From Methanomassiliicoccaceae archaeon DOK (GTDB taxonomy: Archaea > Thermoplasmatota > Thermoplasmata > Methanomassiliicoccales > Methanomethylophilaceae), in NCBI GenBank assembly GCA_009911715.1, contig CP047880.1, forward strand, positions 1,488,001 to 1,552,000: 64,000 nucleotides of DNA, read 5' to 3'. Below are positions 1-9,114 of the stretch, piece after piece. Position 1 is the first letter of the stretch, and every line of letters begins with the position of its first letter. The notes beneath the pieces were generated by a model. It was given only the letters and a program-made list of their open reading frames with translations. It searched no databases and had not been told where the DNA came from. The translations under genes were made by a program, and so were the position numbers.

Positions 1-55
1 TGAGCGCTCCGGCGGATGCGCGCGTGCGAACCCTATGATTATAAGGGGGAAAGGG

Positions 56-1072
56 ATGGGGCTAGACATGGCCGGAATGGACTTCAAGATCCCCACAGTG
101 CTGACGTCGGAAGAGCTCATGGAGAAGGCTTTCCACAGGGCGTCCAAGATCCGCAAGAACGGCACCAACGCGCTCGACTCCAGGAAGAAGACGGCGCTGG
201 CGAAGGTGACCGCGTCGGGGGACATCGTCGTCACGGCCCTGCAGGGCTACGTTGACAGGTTCCCCCGCCTCGACAAGGAGGACGACTTCTTCCCCGAGCT
301 CGTGGACATCGTCATCGGCATAGACCGCTACAAGAAGGCACTGGGCGCCGTCAACTGGTGCGCCACCAAGGCGGAGAAGCTGAAGAACGACACCCTGAAG
401 GACATCCGCCGCACCAAGGACCCCGAGATAGTCGAGGCCACCAGGAGGAGCTTCTACGGGAGGCTCAACTCCTACGTCGACAGGATATCCGACGACCTGC
501 TCTTCCTGCAGGACGCCAAGAACAAGTTCAGGAAGCTCCCCGCCGTGGACCCGAAGGTCCCGACCATAGTCGTCGCCGGGTTCCCCAACGTCGGCAAGAG
601 CAACCTCGTCAACGTCCTCTCCACCGCGGAGCCCGAGATCGCCCCCTACCCGTTCACCACCAAGGGGGTCATCGTCGGCCACATAGAGGACGACTGGCGC
701 AAGTACCAGATCATAGACACCCCCGGTCTGCTGGACAGGCAGTTCGACGAGAGGAACGACATCGAGAAGCAGGCGGTCCTGGCCCTCAGGTACCTGACCG
801 ACGTGATGCTGTTCGTCATAGACCCGTCCGAGACCTGCGGATTCCCCCTGGAGATGCAGGAGAGGCTGCTGGAGACCGTGGAGAAGGGATTCCCCGGCGT
901 CCCCATCATCATAGCCGAGAGCAAGTGCGACGTCCTGAAGACCGACGACGGCAGGCTCTGCTTCTCCGCCCAGACCGGGGAGAACATGGACGTCCTCACA
1001 GAGACGATCATGAGGGAGCTCAGGGCGGTTTTCAAGCGCAAGGCCGCAGAGGCGGAGCCTGAGGGAGAATGA
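56..1072 (+). CDS. Nog1/Obg-like GTPase (ribosome biogenesis)
   Basis: A 338-aa GTP-binding protein of the archaeal NOG1 type, expected to act in large-subunit ribosome assembly. An N-terminal helical region (about residues 1-165) precedes a G domain with G1 GFPNVGKS (175-182), an FTTKG switch region and G3 DTPG. The expected G4 NKxD appears as SKCD, which is unusual. I start at ATG 56 because AAGGGGGA (43-50) sits just upstream; an in-frame ATG at 35 would overlap that ribosome binding site. The stop overlaps the polC start by 4 nt (ATGA), so the two genes are translationally coupled. The family assignment is confident; the exact role is inferred from homologues. Confidence 0.85.
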   Translation: MGLDMAGMDFKIPTVLTSEELMEKAFHRASKIRKNGTNALDSRKKTALAKVTASGDIVVTALQGYVDRFPRLDKEDDFFPELVDIVIGIDRYKKALGAVNWCATKAEKLKNDTLKDIRRTKDPEIVEATRRSFYGRLNSYVDRISDDLLFLQDAKNKFRKLPAVDPKVPTIVVAGFPNVGKSNLVNVLSTAEPEIAPYPFTTKGVIVGHIEDDWRKYQIIDTPGLLDRQFDERNDIEKQAVLALRYLTDVMLFVIDPSETCGFPLEMQERLLETVEKGFPGVPIIIAESKCDVLKTDDGRLCFSAQTGENMDVLTETIMRELRAVFKRKAAEAEPEGE

Positions 1073-4000
1073 CCGAGGGTCCAGCGACCAGTCCCGAGAT
1101 GGCGAGGTACTTCGCCGAGCTCGCGGCCAAGAAGGACGAGTGCTACGCCATCGCCGAGAAGGCGAGGGGCATGGGGTACGACCCCGAGACGTTCGTGGAG
1201 ATCCCCCAGGCCGAGGACCTGGCGTCCCGTGTGGAGAAGCTCCTGTCGGACTACCACGTGGAGGGCGTGGCGGAGGACATCCGCAGGCTCACCGCGGAGT
1301 ACGGGAACCGCGAGCTGGTCGCCCTGATGGTGGCCAAGGAGATGGCCAAGAGGCCCGCCGAGAGCACCGAGAAGGCCCTGGACAGGGCCGTCAGGGTGGG
1401 ACTCGCCGTCCTCACCGAGGGCATCCTCGTCGCCCCGCTCGAGGGGATCGCCGACACCCGCATCAGGAAGAACGGGGACGGGTCGAACTACGTCGACCTC
1501 GTGTTCGCCGGGCCCATCAGGGCCGCCGGAGGAACCGGCCAGGCCATGAGCGTCCTCATCGCGGACGTGGTCAGGACGGAGCTGGGCATCGGGAAATACC
1601 AGCCCACCGAAGGTGAGATCGCCAGGTTCGACGAGGAGATCCCCCTGTACAAGCAGTGTCAGCACCTCCAGTACACGCCCACCTCCGAGGAGATCGACCT
1701 CATCGTGAGGAACTGCCCCGTCTGCGTCGACGGCGAGGGCACCGAGCAGATGGAGATCTCCGGATTCAGGGACCTGCCCCGCATAGACACGAACAGGGTC
1801 AGGGGAGGAGCGTGCCTGGTCATAGCGGAGGGTATGTGTCAGAAGGCGTCCAAGCTGAAGAAGCACGTGGACAAGCTCGGCCTGGAGGGCTGGGAGTTCA
1901 TCGGGAAGTACCTGGACGCCCACAAGGCGCCTCCGAAGGAGGAGAAGCCGGGCGAGGTCAAGAAGCCCACCGTGGAGCCCAAGGAGAAGTACCTCATGGA
2001 CATCGTCGCGGGACGCCCCATCTTCGGGCACCCCTGCGCGGTCGGGGGATTCAGGCTCAGGTACGGCAGGGCGAGGACGTCCGGACTCGCGGCCCTGGCC
2101 TTCAACACGGGCAGCATGTACGCCATGGACGAGTTCATGGCCCTCGGGACCCAGGTGAAGATCGAGAGGCCCGGCAAGGCCTGCGTCGTCACCCCCTGCG
2201 ACCAGCTGGAGGGGCCCACCCTGCTGCTGAAGAACGGAGACCTGGTCTACTGCCACACCAGGGACGAGGTCCTGGCCGTGAGGAACCAGATCTCCGAGAT
2301 AACCGACAACGGGGAGATCCTCGTGCCGTTCGGAGAGTTCTGCGAAAACAACCACACGCTGGTGCCCTGCGGGTACCCCGTGGAGTGGCACAGGCTGGAG
2401 ATCCTCGAGAAGGGGGAGCTCCCCGAGGACTGGAGGGACCCGACATACGACCGCGCCAAGGAGATGAGCGCGCAGCTCGGCGTCCCGCTGCACCCCAAGT
2501 TCAACCTGTTCTGGTCGGACTGGCCGCTGGACAGGATTAAGGCCCTGAGGGAGCACGTGCTCTCCACGGGAAGGTACGACGGCGTCAACCTCTCCGTCGA
2601 GAGGGAGCCGGTGTCGAAGCGCATGCTGGAGGACCTCGGAGCCCTCCACAGGGTGGTCGACGGCAGGGTCGTCATCGACGAGAGATACTCCAGACCCATG
2701 CTGGACTGCCTGGGCGTCAGGATCGCGGACGGCGTCCTGGTCGCCGGGCCGGAGCTGGAGGGCGGGAGCACCCTGGAGGCCATCAGCAGGGCGGCGGGCT
2801 ACGAGGTCCGCGCCAGGGCCATGACCCGCATCGGGACCAGGATGGCCCGTCCGGAGAAGGCGAAGGAGCGCGAGATGACCCCCAAGGTCCACGCGCTGTT
2901 CCCCATCGGCAAGGACGCCGACGCCAAGAACGAGCTCATAGCCGCAATAGCGGTCTGCAGGAACAACGCATCCAAGAGCAGGAACGGGAAGAACGAGGTC
3001 GTCGTGGAGGTGGGAAACAGGTTCTGCCCCGTCTGCAAGACCTACACCTACCGCAACTGGTGCAGGGACTGCGGGTCGCACACGGCGTACACCCCCAGGC
3101 AGAACAGCTTCGGGAACATGGGCCCCGTGGACATCGGAATCAACCTCGAGGAGGAGTTCAAGGCGGCCTGCGACGGTCTGCACGAGAAGCCCCCATCGGA
3201 CCTGAAATGCCTGGAGACGCTCGCGTCGAAGACGAAGACCTGCGAGGCCATGGAGAAGGGCATACTCAGGCAGAAGAACGGTGTCAGCACGTTCAAGGAC
3301 GGGACGATCAGGTTCGACATGACCGACATCCCCCTCACCCATTTCAAGCCCAGGGAGATCGGCCTCAGCATCGAAAAGGCCCACGAGCTGGGATACACCC
3401 ACGACTGGAACGGCGACCCGCTCACCGATCCCGAGCAGATATGCGAGCTCAAGGTCCAGGACATCATCCCCGCCAAGGACTGCGGGACGTACCTCGTGAA
3501 CGTCGCCAAGTTCATCGACGACGAGCTGGAGGAGTTCTACCACCTGCCCAGGTACTACAACGTGCAGAACAGGAACGACCTCATCGGGCACATCACGTTC
3601 GGACTCGCGCCCCACACCTCCGGAGGCATCCTCTGCAGGATCATCGGCTACGCCGACCTCCGCGGATGCTACGGCCACCCGTTCTTCCACGCGGCCAAGA
3701 GGAGGAACTGCGACGGCGACGAGGACTGCGTCATCCTGGCCATGGACGGCCTGCTGAACTTCTCCAGGACCTTCCTCCCCGACAGGAGGGGAGGCCTCAT
3801 GGACGCGCCCCTGGTTCTCACCACCAGGTTGGATCCCAACGAGATCGACAAGGAGGCCCACAACGTGGACTGCCGCAGGGAGTACCCGATCGAGCTCTAC
3901 AGGGCCGCCATGGAGATGAAGGACCCCAAGGAGATCGAGAAGCAGATGGACCTCATCGCGGGGAGGATCGGGACCCCGGACCAGTACGAGCACCTCGGGT

Positions 4001-4461
4001 TCACCCACGACACCCACGACATCTCGGACGGGCCGAAGTACTCCGCCTACACCACCCTGGAGACCATGATGGACAAGATGGACGCCCAGCTCATGCTCGG
4101 GAAGAAGATCCGCGCAGTGGACGAGCAGGACGTCGCCAGACGCGTTCTGAACAAGCACTTCCTGCCCGACATGATCGGGAACCTGAGGTCTTTCTCGACC
4201 CAGACCGTCAGATGCACCAAGTGCGGGGAGAAGTACCGCAGGATGCCCCTCGCCGGAAAGTGCACCAAGTGCGGCAACGCGCTCACGCTGACCGTCCACG
4301 AGGCGAGCGTCAAGAAGTACCTGGAGATCTCCAAGGTCATCGGCGAGAAGTACGGTCTCGACACCTACACCAGGGAGAGGATCGAGATCCTCGAGATGAG
4401 CATGGACTCCGTCTTCAACAACGACAAGGTCAAGAAGTGCAAACTGTCCGACTTCTTCTGA
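1069..4461 (+). CDS. polC: DNA polymerase D large subunit DP2
   Basis: Catalytic large subunit (1130 aa) of the archaea-specific replicative DNA polymerase D, which pairs with the exonuclease subunit DP1 and PCNA at the replication fork. The catalytic signature NCDGDEDC lies near residue 880. A zinc-binding pair CTKCGEKY...CTKCGN is near the C-terminus, and other Cys pairs (CPVC, CRDCG) lie in the middle. The length matches intein-free DP2; many archaeal orthologues carry an intein near the catalytic motif and this one does not. It begins at ATGA overlapping the Nog1 stop. DP1 is not in this window. Confidence 0.97.
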   Translation: MTEGPATSPEMARYFAELAAKKDECYAIAEKARGMGYDPETFVEIPQAEDLASRVEKLLSDYHVEGVAEDIRRLTAEYGNRELVALMVAKEMAKRPAESTEKALDRAVRVGLAVLTEGILVAPLEGIADTRIRKNGDGSNYVDLVFAGPIRAAGGTGQAMSVLIADVVRTELGIGKYQPTEGEIARFDEEIPLYKQCQHLQYTPTSEEIDLIVRNCPVCVDGEGTEQMEISGFRDLPRIDTNRVRGGACLVIAEGMCQKASKLKKHVDKLGLEGWEFIGKYLDAHKAPPKEEKPGEVKKPTVEPKEKYLMDIVAGRPIFGHPCAVGGFRLRYGRARTSGLAALAFNTGSMYAMDEFMALGTQVKIERPGKACVVTPCDQLEGPTLLLKNGDLVYCHTRDEVLAVRNQISEITDNGEILVPFGEFCENNHTLVPCGYPVEWHRLEILEKGELPEDWRDPTYDRAKEMSAQLGVPLHPKFNLFWSDWPLDRIKALREHVLSTGRYDGVNLSVEREPVSKRMLEDLGALHRVVDGRVVIDERYSRPMLDCLGVRIADGVLVAGPELEGGSTLEAISRAAGYEVRARAMTRIGTRMARPEKAKEREMTPKVHALFPIGKDADAKNELIAAIAVCRNNASKSRNGKNEVVVEVGNRFCPVCKTYTYRNWCRDCGSHTAYTPRQNSFGNMGPVDIGINLEEEFKAACDGLHEKPPSDLKCLETLASKTKTCEAMEKGILRQKNGVSTFKDGTIRFDMTDIPLTHFKPREIGLSIEKAHELGYTHDWNGDPLTDPEQICELKVQDIIPAKDCGTYLVNVAKFIDDELEEFYHLPRYYNVQNRNDLIGHITFGLAPHTSGGILCRIIGYADLRGCYGHPFFHAAKRRNCDGDEDCVILAMDGLLNFSRTFLPDRRGGLMDAPLVLTTRLDPNEIDKEAHNVDCRREYPIELYRAAMEMKDPKEIEKQMDLIAGRIGTPDQYEHLGFTHDTHDISDGPKYSAYTTLETMMDKMDAQLMLGKKIRAVDEQDVARRVLNKHFLPDMIGNLRSFSTQTVRCTKCGEKYRRMPLAGKCTKCGNALTLTVHEASVKKYLEISKVIGEKYGLDTYTRERIEILEMSMDSVFNNDKVKKCKLSDFF

Positions 4462-4465
4462 GCCC

Positions 4466-5359
4466 TCAGGACTGCTGTCCCGACTTCATGCCGGGCGCGA
4501 GGTACATCGCCACGAAGGAGTCCAGCTGCATGTCGCGAGCCTTGACGGCCACCTTGGAGCCGAGCCACCCGGTGGCAATGAGCTGGGCGTTCATGTTGGA
4601 CGCCCCCATGATTACGTCCGAGAACCTGGATGTGGACCTGTCCGCCCAGTAGTCGGACAGGGTCTCGAGCGTTGCCGGGTCGGTCTTCTCGACGGCGTTG
4701 TCGATCTTCCCTCCGAGGATCTGGAAGAACTGGGTGTAGTTCTGCAGGAACGCCTTGGGATCGTGTTTGGACTGCGCGGGCTCCAGTGATTCCACCCTCC
4801 CGGAAGCGTCGGTGAACACGCGGACGGCCTCTGCGCATATCGCCGAGAGGTCGTTCAGGTCGGTGTAGACCGAGAAGGACTCTATCGCCAGGAACATGTA
4901 CTCATTCATGGTGTTCATCAGCTCCCTCTGGGTGCCGAGCTGCTGGGACCTGTCCCTTAGCCCTGCCATGAGATCGGTGATGAGGTCGTAGTCGTCTATG
5001 AGGATGGCCAGGTCCGCTATCCCTGCACGACTGTGGGTGGATGTGTCCGCCGAGGACCTGACGATCTCGTCGACGCATCCGTCCAGCATCCTGCCGTAGA
5101 CCTCTGCGGACGGCGCGAGCCCCGCCTTGACGGCCTGAGTCCATGCGGCGACGGCTCCTGCGAAGTCACCCGCCTGGATCTTGGCGAAACCCTGCTCCAT
5201 GGACGCTTCCGCATCGACGGCGCCGTGCACGGGCGCTCCCGGCATCGACGTCGTGGCCGTCGTCGGGGCCGCCGGCTCCGATTCGAAGTATGCCCCGCAT
5301 TTCATGCAGAAGCTGGAGTCGTCAGGGGAGGCGTAACCGCATTTGGAACAGGTCTTCAT
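4466..5359 (-). CDS. zinc-ribbon protein, paralogue A
   Basis: A 297-aa protein with an N-terminal zinc ribbon (CSKCG...CMKCG, residues 4-21), a Pro/Ala/Thr-rich linker to about residue 60, then a roughly 230-residue helical domain that I do not recognise. It is paralogous to the next gene upstream (5423-6292), sharing the ribbon, linker and helical layout, including runs such as YTDLNDLSAICA versus YTDLRDVNEICA. There is no signal peptide or membrane segment, so it is probably cytosolic. It converges on polC with only 4 bp between the stops. Function unknown; the ribbon may mediate protein or nucleic-acid contacts. Confidence 0.8.
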   Translation of the reverse strand: MKTCSKCGYASPDDSSFCMKCGAYFESEPAAPTTATTSMPGAPVHGAVDAEASMEQGFAKIQAGDFAGAVAAWTQAVKAGLAPSAEVYGRMLDGCVDEIVRSSADTSTHSRAGIADLAILIDDYDLITDLMAGLRDRSQQLGTQRELMNTMNEYMFLAIESFSVYTDLNDLSAICAEAVRVFTDASGRVESLEPAQSKHDPKAFLQNYTQFFQILGGKIDNAVEKTDPATLETLSDYWADRSTSRFSDVIMGASNMNAQLIATGWLGSKVAVKARDMQLDSFVAMYLAPGMKSGQQS

Positions 5360-5422
5360 GGGGCGGGCATGAGGCTCTCGGTATAAGCAGATGACCCTCG
5401 GAAACGCGAGGAACGCGAACGG

Positions 5423-6292
5423 TCATCTCTTGGGGCCTGCCAGGTACATCTTGGAGTACGCCGCGAGCTGGGAGTTGCTGGACCTGCCGAGGACCTTCCC
5501 GGACAGCTTGCCGGCCATCGTGGAGTGCGTGGCCAGGAAGAACGCGTTGTTCAGAGGCGACAGGTACGTCAGCCCGGGTGCGGAGGCCCAGGCGTCCGCC
5601 AGCTCCTCCACCCGACCGGGTGCGGTGGAGTTCACCATGTCCTCCACTGTGTCCAGGACCTTGCCCGTGAAAACGCTGTAGCAGGAGAGCCAATCCAGGG
5701 GACCGGGCCTGCTGTCCGGGAACGCGTTGGACAGGTGAATCGCCTTCTCCACCATCTCGCCCACGGCGTCCTCCGCGTCGGCGCAGATCTCGTTAACGTC
5801 GCGCAGGTCCGTGTAGAGGGCGAAGGTGTCCATGAACAGGTACATGTACGGGTTCGCCAGGCCCAGGACCCCGTTCTGGATCGTGCACACGTCGAGACTG
5901 TTCGCCAGCCTGGACATTATGTCTGTCAGCGGCTCCCTGTCCGGCATGGTCATGGCGAAGCTGATCATCCCCGCGTCACGGTACGTGGTGGGGTCGACCG
6001 CGATGCCGAGGAGGCACCTCGTGGTGGCGTCGACCACCCTGCCGTAGGCGGAGTCGTCCAGCTGGATCCCCGGGATCGCATCCCTCCAGCATGCTATGCC
6101 CTCCACGAACCTGCCGGAGTCCATCAGCATCTCGCCACGGAGCATCGGGTCGTCGGGCAGCGACGACGAGGCGGGCTGCGCGGGTGCGGAGCCCTGTCTG
6201 ACCATGAAATACGAACCGCAGTGCGTGCAGAAGTCAAGCGAGTCGTCCTCGGTCACCTTGCCGCAGGAAGGGCATCTCCTCATGTGCGACAC
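5423..6292 (-). CDS. zinc-ribbon protein, paralogue B
   Basis: A 289-aa paralogue of the downstream 4466-5359 product and probably co-transcribed with it (63-bp gap). It has an N-terminal zinc ribbon (CPSCG...CTHCG, about residues 8-26), a low-complexity linker, then the same type of helical domain with a YTDLRDVNEICADAE segment. Alternative starts are ATG 6292 and an in-frame ATG three codons later. No catalytic motif is evident. The tandem arrangement indicates gene duplication. Function unknown. Confidence 0.8.
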   Translation of the reverse strand: MSHMRRCPSCGKVTEDDSLDFCTHCGSYFMVRQGSAPAQPASSSLPDDPMLRGEMLMDSGRFVEGIACWRDAIPGIQLDDSAYGRVVDATTRCLLGIAVDPTTYRDAGMISFAMTMPDREPLTDIMSRLANSLDVCTIQNGVLGLANPYMYLFMDTFALYTDLRDVNEICADAEDAVGEMVEKAIHLSNAFPDSRPGPLDWLSCYSVFTGKVLDTVEDMVNSTAPGRVEELADAWASAPGLTYLSPLNNAFFLATHSTMAGKLSGKVLGRSSNSQLAAYSKMYLAGPKR

Positions 6293-6337
6293 TATGCGAA
6301 GGGGGATGATAATTGTTGGCTCGAAAGGGGTTGTATC

Positions 6338-6364
6338 GGCCCCTCCCGGAGAAGGGGAGGGGCC
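6338..6364 (-). terminator. hairpin terminator after rpoD
   Basis: A perfect 10-bp stem (6338-6347 with 6355-6364, arm GGCCCCTCCC) with a 7-nt loop lies 11 nt past the rpoD stop. It separates the S13-S4-S11-RpoD operon from the zinc-ribbon genes on the same strand. Confidence 0.6.
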
Positions 6365-6374
6365 TTCAGTGGTT

Positions 6375-7220
6375 TCAGTTGGACTCGAGCTCCTCGAGCT
6401 GGATCTTGAAGTCCTTGGCCTCGTCGGCCAGGACCTCGAGGGCCTTGTCGAGGGTCTGCTGGGCCGTCAGGGACCCGTCCGTCTCGAACTTGAACAGGAA
6501 GTTCCTGTCGTCGGCGGTGATCCTGACGCCGCCCCTCTCGCCGAGGGACTGCTCGCAGGTCCTGCAGAGGCTGCAGTCCAGCGGGTTCTTGGCCACGAGC
6601 TTCCCGTCCTCCACGGAGAACACCTTCCTGGGGCAGATCTCCGCGCAGTTCACGACGTCCTCGTCGCCCGCCCTGGCGGGGTCGACCTCGACGCCGGGCA
6701 TGTACTTGTACCCGACACCGTTGGCGACCTGCCACTTGACGTGCTTCCTGGCGGTGCCCATGACCGCTGTCGCGTAGATGAGCACGGCCTGTCCGTCGGT
6801 GAGCTCAACGATGGGTATGAACTCGTCCTTGACCCTGAGGTCGGGGTTGCCCAGAGGCTCGAGGTCTCCGGAGTACACAGTGCACGGCCCGATCTTGTTC
6901 AGGCTGTACATTATGGTGCAGTTGGGGCAGCCCTCCCCGCCGCAGGTGCATTCGCTCTGCGGGACGAAGAGGTCCAGATCGGTGGGCACAGGGACCATTC
7001 CCAGCCTGTGGGCGATGATCTCGTCGAACAAGGGCGTGACGCTCTCGTACTCCTTGTCATCGTACATGATCGGTCCGAGGTGGAACTCGACCTTGTCGAT
7101 GGCCATCTTGGGGATGTCGGAGAGGAGTGTCCTCCTGAGGGCGTTAGCCATGGCCGGGGAGGAGTTCTTCAGGATGAACTTGGCCTTCCTCTCGGCCATT
7201 TCGAGAATCTCTATGTCCAT
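6375..7220 (-). CDS. rpoD: DNA-directed RNA polymerase subunit D
   Basis: Archaeal RNA polymerase subunit D (281 aa), the alpha-like subunit that heterodimerises with RpoL to nucleate polymerase assembly. The N-terminal core carries the NALRRTLLSD motif. The insert domain has a ferredoxin-like cysteine set (CAEICPRKVF ... CSLCRTCEQSL, around residues 190-230), so an Fe-S cluster is likely; an earlier CTCGGEGCPNC segment adds cysteines. It is the last gene of the S13-S4-S11-RpoD operon, 12 nt after rps11, and is followed by a strong hairpin. Confidence 0.96.
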   Translation of the reverse strand: MDIEILEMAERKAKFILKNSSPAMANALRRTLLSDIPKMAIDKVEFHLGPIMYDDKEYESVTPLFDEIIAHRLGMVPVPTDLDLFVPQSECTCGGEGCPNCTIMYSLNKIGPCTVYSGDLEPLGNPDLRVKDEFIPIVELTDGQAVLIYATAVMGTARKHVKWQVANGVGYKYMPGVEVDPARAGDEDVVNCAEICPRKVFSVEDGKLVAKNPLDCSLCRTCEQSLGERGGVRITADDRNFLFKFETDGSLTAQQTLDKALEVLADEAKDFKIQLEELESN

Positions 7221-7232
7221 AGGAGATCCCCC

Positions 7233-7619
7233 TCAGACCCTGCGTCCCCTGCGTCCGCCCTTCTTCTTGGTACCGTCGTGCGGTATGGGTGTGACATCCT
7301 CGATTCTGCCGATCTTCAGGCCGGCCCTGGTGAGGGCACGGATCGCGGCCTGGGCTCCGGGACCGGGGGAGACGGATTTGTTGCCTCCGGGGGCCCTGAC
7401 CCTGACGTGGATACCGACGAACTCCTTCTCCTTGGCGACCTCGGCGACCTTCTCGGCTGCCTTCTGGGCCGCGTAGGGCGAGGACTCGTCCTTGGCCTGC
7501 TTGACGACCATTCCACCGGTGGCCTTGGTGATGGTCTCGGCTCCGGTGATGTCGGTCAGCGTGATCATGATGTTGTTGTAGCTGGCGTAGATGTTGGCAA
7601 TTCCCCATTTCGCTGTCAT
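7233..7619 (-). CDS. rps11: 30S ribosomal protein S11 (uS11)
   Basis: Small-subunit platform protein uS11, 128 aa, starting [10 protein letters not shown] and ending in a basic tail [11 protein letters not shown]. The family signature around [20 protein letters not shown] is intact. The start at 7619 overlaps the rps4 stop (ATGA-type coupling). A longer frame read upstream to 8030 is only the shadow of rps4. It lies between rps4 and rpoD, the usual archaeal order. Confidence 0.97.
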   Translation of the reverse strand: MTAKWGIANIYASYNNIMITLTDITGAETITKATGGMVVKQAKDESSPYAAQKAAEKVAEVAKEKEFVGIHVRVRAPGGNKSVSPGPGAQAAIRALTRAGLKIGRIEDVTPIPHDGTKKKGGRRGRRV

Positions 7620-8266
7620 CAGTGAACACCGTCCTCTGCTGTGATTCCCGCCTCCTCGGCGTCTGCCTTCGCGGCCGCGGCGTCGGCTGCGGCCTGGTCC
7701 GCCTCCGCCTTGGCCCTGACCGCTGCGTTGGCGGCGGCCTGCTCGGCGGAGATCCTCATGGGGTGCATCTCGTCGGTGAAGGGGGATGCGGGGTTGAACT
7801 CGATCGAGGACTCCTCGGCCCTGGTGACCAGGTATCCGGGGACGGTCACCCTGTGGCCGTTCATGAAGATGTGGCCGTGGGTGATCATCTGCCTGGCCTG
7901 CTTGATGGTGCTGGCCAGTCCCTTCTCGTAGACGATGGTCTGCAGGCGCCTGGACAGGACGTCCTCGTCCTTCAGCGCCAGGATGTCGTTCAGGTTGGAT
8001 CCGACGGGCAGGTATCCCAGACGGCCGCACTTGGCCAGCAGGGCGTCTGCCTCGATCTTGGCCTGCTCGTCGCCGGTCCTCAGGCGTGCCTGGAGGTCCC
8101 TGGACTGCTTCCTCAGGTTCCTGAGGATGGTCTCGGCCTTCCAGACCTCGGTCTTGTTCTTGAGACCGAAGGCGCGAACGACCTCGACCTCGGCTTTGAT
8201 CCTCTCGCCCTGCCAGGGGTGGGAGGGCGTGTCGTATGTCTTCCTTGAAAACTTAGGGTCTCCCAT
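7619..8266 (-). CDS. rps4: 30S ribosomal protein S4 (uS4)
   Basis: uS4, a primary 16S-binding protein (215 aa). The S4 RNA-binding domain is visible around [12 protein letters not shown] and [18 protein letters not shown] (about residues 105-145). The last 45 residues form an alanine/acid-rich tail ([19 protein letters not shown]-type) longer than in most orthologues. Second gene of the operon, 10 nt after rps13. Confidence 0.97.
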   Translation of the reverse strand: MGDPKFSRKTYDTPSHPWQGERIKAEVEVVRAFGLKNKTEVWKAETILRNLRKQSRDLQARLRTGDEQAKIEADALLAKCGRLGYLPVGSNLNDILALKDEDVLSRRLQTIVYEKGLASTIKQARQMITHGHIFMNGHRVTVPGYLVTRAEESSIEFNPASPFTDEMHPMRISAEQAAANAAVRAKAEADQAAADAAAAKADAEEAGITAEDGVH

Positions 8267-8276
8267 TCAAACCACC

Positions 8277-8750
8277 TCAGGATTTCCTCTGGACACCCAT
8301 GGTGAGTCCGTGCCTTCCGTTGGACCTGGTCCTCTGTCCGCGCACCTTGTGGCGGCCCTCGTGCCTGATTCCGCGGTAGCAGCGGATCATCTTCATCCTG
8401 TTGATGTCATCCTTCTGGATGATGTCCAGGTCGTTTCCGAACAGGTGCATGTCGGCACCGGTCTCGTAGTCCATCTGCCTGTTGATGGCCCAGGAGGGGG
8501 CGTACTCGACGTAGGACTTGACGAGGGCCTCGATCTCCTTGACCTTCTCGTCGGAAAGGGATCCCATCTTGACGCTGGGGTCGACGTCGGCCTTCTTGGC
8601 GACGATCTGGGCGACCCTCTTTCCCACTCCTTTGATGCTCTGGAGTCCGACGACGGTCCTCTTCTGACCGTCGATGTCGGTGTTGACGATACGGACGATG
8701 AAGTTGAAGTTCTCGTCCTCCGTCTGCTGCTGCTCTTTCTTCTTAGCCAT
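8277..8750 (-). CDS. rps13: 30S ribosomal protein S13 (uS13)
   Basis: uS13, small-subunit head protein at the tRNA and subunit interface (157 aa). Recognisable by the helix-two-turn-helix region (LQSIKGVGKRVAQIVAKKA) and the basic C-terminus RHKVRGQRTRSNGRHG. The N-terminus is Lys/Gln-rich. First gene of the S13-S4-S11-RpoD operon; the nearest TATA-like element is at 8896-8906, which would give a leader of roughly 120 nt. Confidence 0.97.
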   Translation of the reverse strand: MAKKKEQQQTEDENFNFIVRIVNTDIDGQKRTVVGLQSIKGVGKRVAQIVAKKADVDPSVKMGSLSDEKVKEIEALVKSYVEYAPSWAINRQMDYETGADMHLFGNDLDIIQKDDINRMKMIRCYRGIRHEGRHKVRGQRTRSNGRHGLTMGVQRKS

Positions 8751-8895
8751 TTCGCTAAACCTCCGTAAATGCCTCCCGGTCTGGGCCGGGTTGGACGCAA
8801 GCTCCTTTCCCCCATGGGGAGGAGCTCTCAGTTTTCACCGTCCGGAACGTACGCCGAGCGAGGGTCCTGAGTTCACGTGGTTCGTGCGATGCCCT

Positions 8896-8906
8896 TCTTA
8901 TAAATA
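8896..8906. promoter_or_regulatory. TATA-like element, possibly divergent
   Basis: The sequence TCTTATAAATA and its complement both resemble an archaeal TATA box. On the minus strand it could drive the S13 operon. On the plus strand it could drive the non-coding segment that follows. Orientation is undecided. Confidence 0.5.
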
Positions 8907-9114
8907 AAGGATTGGTCGGGAGCAAACCCCTGTGTCCCGATGATGAGCATCGTGATACGTCGGCACAGCAGTAAGAACAGCATGTTCCGTCAGACAGACC
9001 CCCAAGGGACGGGAGACCTGAAAACAGCCTTTCCTAGGACTGCTGGCACATTGCAATGACGGGTGTTGCGGCCCCGGCAGAAGGAGGTCGCCGGGACCGC
9101 CAAGCGGTTTAGCG
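8907..9114 (+). other. non-coding segment with strong hairpin; possible ncRNA
   Basis: About 208 nt without a credible ORF between the S13 promoter region and the end of dys. It has a plus-strand TATA-like element at its left edge and a near-perfect 11-bp hairpin at its right (9068-9078 with 9090-9100, one mismatch, 11-nt loop). I could not match it to SRP RNA, RNase P RNA, 5S rRNA or a tRNA. It may be an unclassified small RNA or only 3' UTR structure of dys. Confidence 0.3.

Noticed and set aside
646-4299. 1217-codon open frame antisense to polC
   Set aside because: Product of GC-rich codon bias in polC; composition is Val/Gly/Leu/His-rich shadow sequence with no motif, while the sense strand is a complete polymerase subunit.
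1069-4461. Possible intein in polC
   Set aside because: Sequence around the NCDGDEDC catalytic block runs uninterrupted and the total length is that of intein-free DP2.
8940-9021. Possible box C/D guide RNA (ATGATGA ... CTGA)
   Set aside because: Spacing is too long for a typical archaeal C/D RNA and no clear C'/D' boxes or terminal stem adjoin the motifs.
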